Positions 61,308 to 64,000 of a stretch of DNA of 64,000 nucleotides are shown one piece after another (the stretch's first letter is position 1; the number at the start of each line of letters is the position of its first letter). The DNA comes from Treponema pectinovorum. GTDB taxonomy: Bacteria; Spirochaetota; Spirochaetia; Treponematales; Treponemataceae. Made by a program: the position numbers and the translations under genes. The notes under the pieces were generated by a model, which was not told the origin of the DNA, ran no database searches, and saw only the letters and a list, made by a program, of their open reading frames with translations. The stretch covers positions 124,001 through 188,000 of the forward strand of contig NZ_UFQO01000004.1 in NCBI RefSeq assembly GCF_900497595.1, given 5' to 3'.

Positions 61308-62630
61308 TTATACGCTTTCTTCTTTTTCGTTTAGCTGATACCAGTCGATTTTTCTTGTGATGAACATCAGCAACACTGTAACGATGAACAAACCTATGCT
61401 TCCGATTAAAAGCGCATAGTCTTCAGCCTGCAAGGTTCCGTACAAAAATATGTAAGACACTAATTGGATTCCGCTTAAGAGCGCGCCCCATTTGATGTTC
61501 TTGAAAATCGCACTTGCGTAAAATAAGGTTGCTAAGCACACGCTTACGGAGCAAATTAAATATGCAAGGTCGAAAAGTATGTGTTCGGAAATTGAAAGCA
61601 GCAAAAGATAGAATATGACATCCGCCAAACCGATTAAGCAATATTGCACTGGATGAATTTTTTTGTTTGAGAAAATTTCAGATATCAAGAGTGCTATAAA
61701 TGGAATTATCAAAAACAAGAGCGAATATTTTACGCTCCGCTCTGTTTTTTTATACGCATCAACTGGCGTAATAAAAGAAACATTTATCGCTTCTGGGGAA
61801 AATTCTGTTTCTGACTTCCAACTTTTTGAATAGACTGTGCTTAAACCTGCAATATTCCACAAGGCAGAAAATCCGTTTTCCGAAAGTTGTCTTTGGTTTG
61901 GGAGCCACCCTCCAGAAAAGCTTGGAGAAGGCCAGTTAGATTTTATGTTTATCGTGTTATCGGAAGCGATTGGTGTGATTTTTAGATTTTCGCCACCTTG
62001 AAAATCTATTATACCTGTAAGATTTACTTTTGACGATAAAACATCTTCTGCAAGGTTGTAATAAACGGAATTTGTAAACGGAGAAATTGAATCGTATTTT
62101 ATAGGCGAAATTTTCAATTCAGATTTTGCGATGTTCAATTTTGGCTGCGAAGTTAGGGTCTTTGTGTTTGATAATCCAAAAATCAAAACAGATTCGTTTT
62201 TTAGAATACTTTTTGCAGGGATATCAAAATACGAAAAGTCAAAATCTGCAAATTCTGCTTTAAGATTTAACTGTCCATTAAATACGGGAACTTTAAAAAT
62301 TCCGCGCGTTAAATAATACGGATTAACTTGGATGTCGAGATTGTAAGTATCTGGCGCAAAGATGATGTATTTTGTTTCGCTTTCTGTGCGCTTAATTCCG
62401 TTTGAGTCTGTCGTTTCGTGATAACTTTTGTAAGGAACGGCAATGACAACGCCTTCAATCTGCGATTCGCCACCAAGAGGTTCTGTAATAGAGTCGACTG
62501 CTTCGTCTTGATAGGTTTTTCTGTCGTAAATTAAATTTTTGATGAGCGAAATTGGAACTAAAAATAGCAATACCAAAACAAAAATCAACATAATTTTGAG
62601 CGATGATTTTGAAACTTGTAATTTTTTCAT
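61308..62630 (-). CDS. creD: CreD-family inner-membrane protein
   Basis: The 440 residues show the CreD layout: one N-terminal helix (IMLIFVLVLLFLVPISLIKNLI), a long periplasmic beta-rich domain with IEGVVIAVPYKSYHE, then about six C-terminal helices. In enterobacteria CreD belongs to the CreBC stress regulon and affects envelope integrity and colicin tolerance. No CreBC-like two-component pair is seen here. AGGAGAC precedes the ATG. The gene is framed by repeat copies C and D. Confidence 0.85.
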   Translation of the reverse strand: MKKLQVSKSSLKIMLIFVLVLLFLVPISLIKNLIYDRKTYQDEAVDSITEPLGGESQIEGVVIAVPYKSYHETTDSNGIKRTESETKYIIFAPDTYNLDIQVNPYYLTRGIFKVPVFNGQLNLKAEFADFDFSYFDIPAKSILKNESVLIFGLSNTKTLTSQPKLNIAKSELKISPIKYDSISPFTNSVYYNLAEDVLSSKVNLTGIIDFQGGENLKITPIASDNTINIKSNWPSPSFSGGWLPNQRQLSENGFSALWNIAGLSTVYSKSWKSETEFSPEAINVSFITPVDAYKKTERSVKYSLLFLIIPFIALLISEIFSNKKIHPVQYCLIGLADVIFYLLLLSISEHILFDLAYLICSVSVCLATLFYASAIFKNIKWGALLSGIQLVSYIFLYGTLQAEDYALLIGSIGLFIVTVLLMFITRKIDWYQLNEKEESV

Positions 62631-62873
62631 TTTGTCTCCTAAAAAATTAAGTAAAAGAAGCGGACAATAAAAGGCGGTTCTTTTTACTGTGTTTTGTAAC
62701 GCAGAAAAACAGCCTTACACAAGAAAGTTTGCAATAAAAAAGGCAAAATTTCAACTTGGATTTTGCATGGGGGATTGTTTGAAATTTTCAGTTGGCTTTA
62801 ACATTTGTTTTGGATAGCAGGCAAACTGCAACGAGTAGGGGATAACAAAATCGTTTTTTTATTTTTATGATAT

Positions 62874-63248
62874 GGGCGGCTTTTTGTTGCATTTCACTTC
62901 GTTTCATTTCACAAAAACCGTGCTTTCCGGAGTTGCGCTGTCGCTCCATTGGCTACGCCAACGCCTTTGGCGCTCCTGCAATCACTGCCGCAATGTTTGT
63001 AAGTCGCACGTCCATGTGCGACAAAAGCGACAAGGATTAGTTTCAAGAAAAACGTCCGTGTTTTTCTTGAATAGACAGTTTTTTGCAAAACTGTCTGCAA
63101 TGGTTCTAGGTCGCACGTCCATGTACGACAACGATTGGAGGGGCGGCGAAGCCGTCGACCGCAGGAGCAACGCGACGAGGACGATGAGCGTTAGCGAACC
63201 CCGCAAAGCGTGTTTTTTGCACAACGCAAGTGGAGCAAAAAGTCGCCC
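62874..63248. repeat. Hairpin repeat, copy D, inverted double copy
   Basis: Lies in the 696-base gap between creD and the flavoprotein gene. The left 130 bases are a reversed 3' part of the element (starting GGGCGGCTTTTTG) and the right part is a normal copy ending GAGCAAAAAGTCGCCC, so the unit has inverted ends. Hairpins: GTCGCAC/GTGCGAC at 63003-63022, TTCAAGAAAAAC/GTTTTTCTTGAA at 63042-63071, GACAGTTTT/AAAACTGTC at 63074-63095 and GTCGCAC/GTACGAC at 63110-63129 with one mismatch. The first 240 bases of the gap (62631-62873) hold nothing I can name. Confidence 0.85.
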
Positions 63249-63326
63249 TGATAAAAAAAATTAGTTTTTTTTATCAGTTGACATCTGTTTTTTTATATAG
63301 AAAATATTGGCGAGGTATGCATTAAA

Positions 63327-63800
63327 ATGAGACGAAAAGAGCGCGAAGTTACTGATATCGCTGAGATTAAGGATGTCTTGGACAGGTGTTTTGCTGTTCA
63401 TCTTGGTATTGTAGATGAGAAAAGAGTTTATGTTGTTCCCGTCAATTTTGGGTATGAAGAAATTGAAGGTAAGTATGTTTTTTATTTTCATGGAGCGAAG
63501 GCGGGGCGGAAATATGAACTTTTAAAAAATGGGGCGAATATCGGTTTTGAAAGCTGTGTTGATGAAAAACTTATGACGGCAGATTCTGCCTGTGGTTATT
63601 CCGCTTTTTATTCGAGCGTTATTGGCGAAGGTTATGCGAGTGAAATTTTGCAGACTGAAGAAAAAAAGAAAGCGCTGAATAAGATTATGTTTAAGTCTAC
63701 TGGCAATGACGACTGGAACTTTCCTTCTATTATGCTTTTAAAAGTTGCGGTTTTTAAAATTGAGGTTTCGTCTCTTTCGTGTAAAAAGCACAGGCAATAA
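63327..63800 (+). CDS. Pyridoxamine-5'-phosphate-oxidase-like flavoprotein (NimA type)
   Basis: The split-barrel FMN-binding fold is shown by MRRKEREVTDIAEIKDVLDRC. It continues with VHLGIVDEKRVYVVPVNFGYEE, KYVFYFHGAKAGRKYELLKN and NIGFESCVDE, then SAFYSSVIGEGYASEI. This is the order of the NimA/5-nitroimidazole-reductase-like branch. The 157 residues are normal. Natural substrates of most members are unknown, so drug resistance should not be assumed. A GAGG lies 12 bases before the ATG. Confidence 0.88.
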   Translation: MRRKEREVTDIAEIKDVLDRCFAVHLGIVDEKRVYVVPVNFGYEEIEGKYVFYFHGAKAGRKYELLKNGANIGFESCVDEKLMTADSACGYSAFYSSVIGEGYASEILQTEEKKKALNKIMFKSTGNDDWNFPSIMLLKVAVFKIEVSSLSCKKHRQ

Positions 63801-63841
63801 AAAATCCCAGCGTGGTAATTTTAACCGTGCTAGGATTTTTC
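63801..63841. terminator. Terminator between the flavoprotein and barrel-protein genes
   Basis: A long imperfect stem starting AATCC (63803-63807) and ending GGATT (63833-63837) is followed by a T run and preceded by an A run, so it can act in both directions. Confidence 0.75.
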
Positions 63842-63881
63842 ATTCTGTTAAATTATAAAATGTAAAAAACGATAGAAAGGA

Positions 63882-64000
63882 CTACAGTGCAAAACGATAT
63901 GTTGCGCCCAAACTGAACATAAATACAGATTTATTCAATTTGAGTGAAGAATATTCTTCTTCAAAATATTTTGCGTACATTCCGCCAACTGTTATTTTTA
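63882..64000 (-). CDS. C-terminal end of an outer-membrane beta-barrel protein (partial)
   Basis: A minus-strand frame enters from the right edge and stops at TAG (63884-63882). The visible 38 or so residues alternate polar and non-polar, KITVGGMYAKYF then SVFMFSLGATYRFAL, as in the last strands of a porin-like barrel with an aromatic near the C-terminus. The rest of the gene lies outside the window. Confidence 0.6.
   Translation of the reverse strand, partial: KITVGGMYAKYFEEEYSSLKLNKSVFMFSLGATYRFAL

Noticed and set aside
62872-63264. Open frame of 130 codons on the plus strand, and similar short frames in copies A, B, C and E of the hairpin repeat
   Set aside because: They lie wholly in the GC-rich repeat, are broken or shifted between copies, have no ribosome-binding site and show no protein-like pattern.

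Overview
The window looks like chromosomal DNA of a spirochaete, most likely a host-associated Treponema. It is AT-rich, carries many short lipoproteins and TPR proteins, and encodes a large protein resembling the periplasmic flagellar collar protein FlcA. It also has an OmpA-domain protein resembling treponemal Tp0624 and dense T-rich terminators. No ribosomal RNA, tRNA, CRISPR array, transposase or phage gene was found. This assignment rests on recognising families by eye; no database search was run.

Layout. 1-10 kb: a purM tail with purN, then an envelope block (OmpA-domain protein, LysM lytic transglycosylase, lipoprotein; minus strand), then a membrane protein, a TPR lipoprotein and the Sec translocase operon yajC-secD-secF. 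10-21 kb: ispH, a chemoreceptor, gpsA, ffh, an exported glycogen-binding-type protein and the FlcA-like protein. 21-29 kb: a CTP-dependent polyprenol-kinase-like protein, unknown membrane and secreted proteins, a U32 peptidase, ssb and a 651-residue unknown. 29-36 kb: an accessory-looking stretch with GC-rich repeats that frame hisC and a tetR/EFR1-ferredoxin/DUF2141 module. It also holds a SagB-type oxidoreductase, a uracil-DNA-glycosylase-fold protein and a phosphodiesterase. 36-45 kb: a SUMF1-domain protein, CorA, hcp (hybrid cluster protein), a WecA-type transferase, and an exported CbiK-like chelatase with a TonB receptor behind a two-operator promoter. 45-54 kb: an acyl-CoA carboxylase beta subunit, a membrane pseudokinase, a DUF4230 protein, an LPP20-type lipoprotein and a three-gene Fe(III)-type ABC transporter. 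54-64 kb: valS, a small SpoT-like HD hydrolase, an acyl-CoA synthetase, gap, creD, a NimA/PNPOx-like flavoprotein and the end of an outer-membrane barrel gene.

The housekeeping parts fit together as envelope biogenesis: Sec translocation with SRP, lipid precursors (IspH, GpsA, acyl-CoA synthetase, WecA) and outer-membrane or periplasmic proteins. The accessory part concerns metal, haem or corrinoid and redox handling.

The most interesting non-gene signals are three. First, a dispersed intergenic repeat of about 280 bp (five copies plus a fragment) is built of tandem hairpins whose arms change in a compensatory way between copies. Second, a 127-bp perfect direct repeat brackets the tetR module. 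Third, a recurring promoter geometry (-10 hexamer, exactly six bases, ATG, no ribosome-binding site) precedes at least seven genes and suggests leaderless transcripts.
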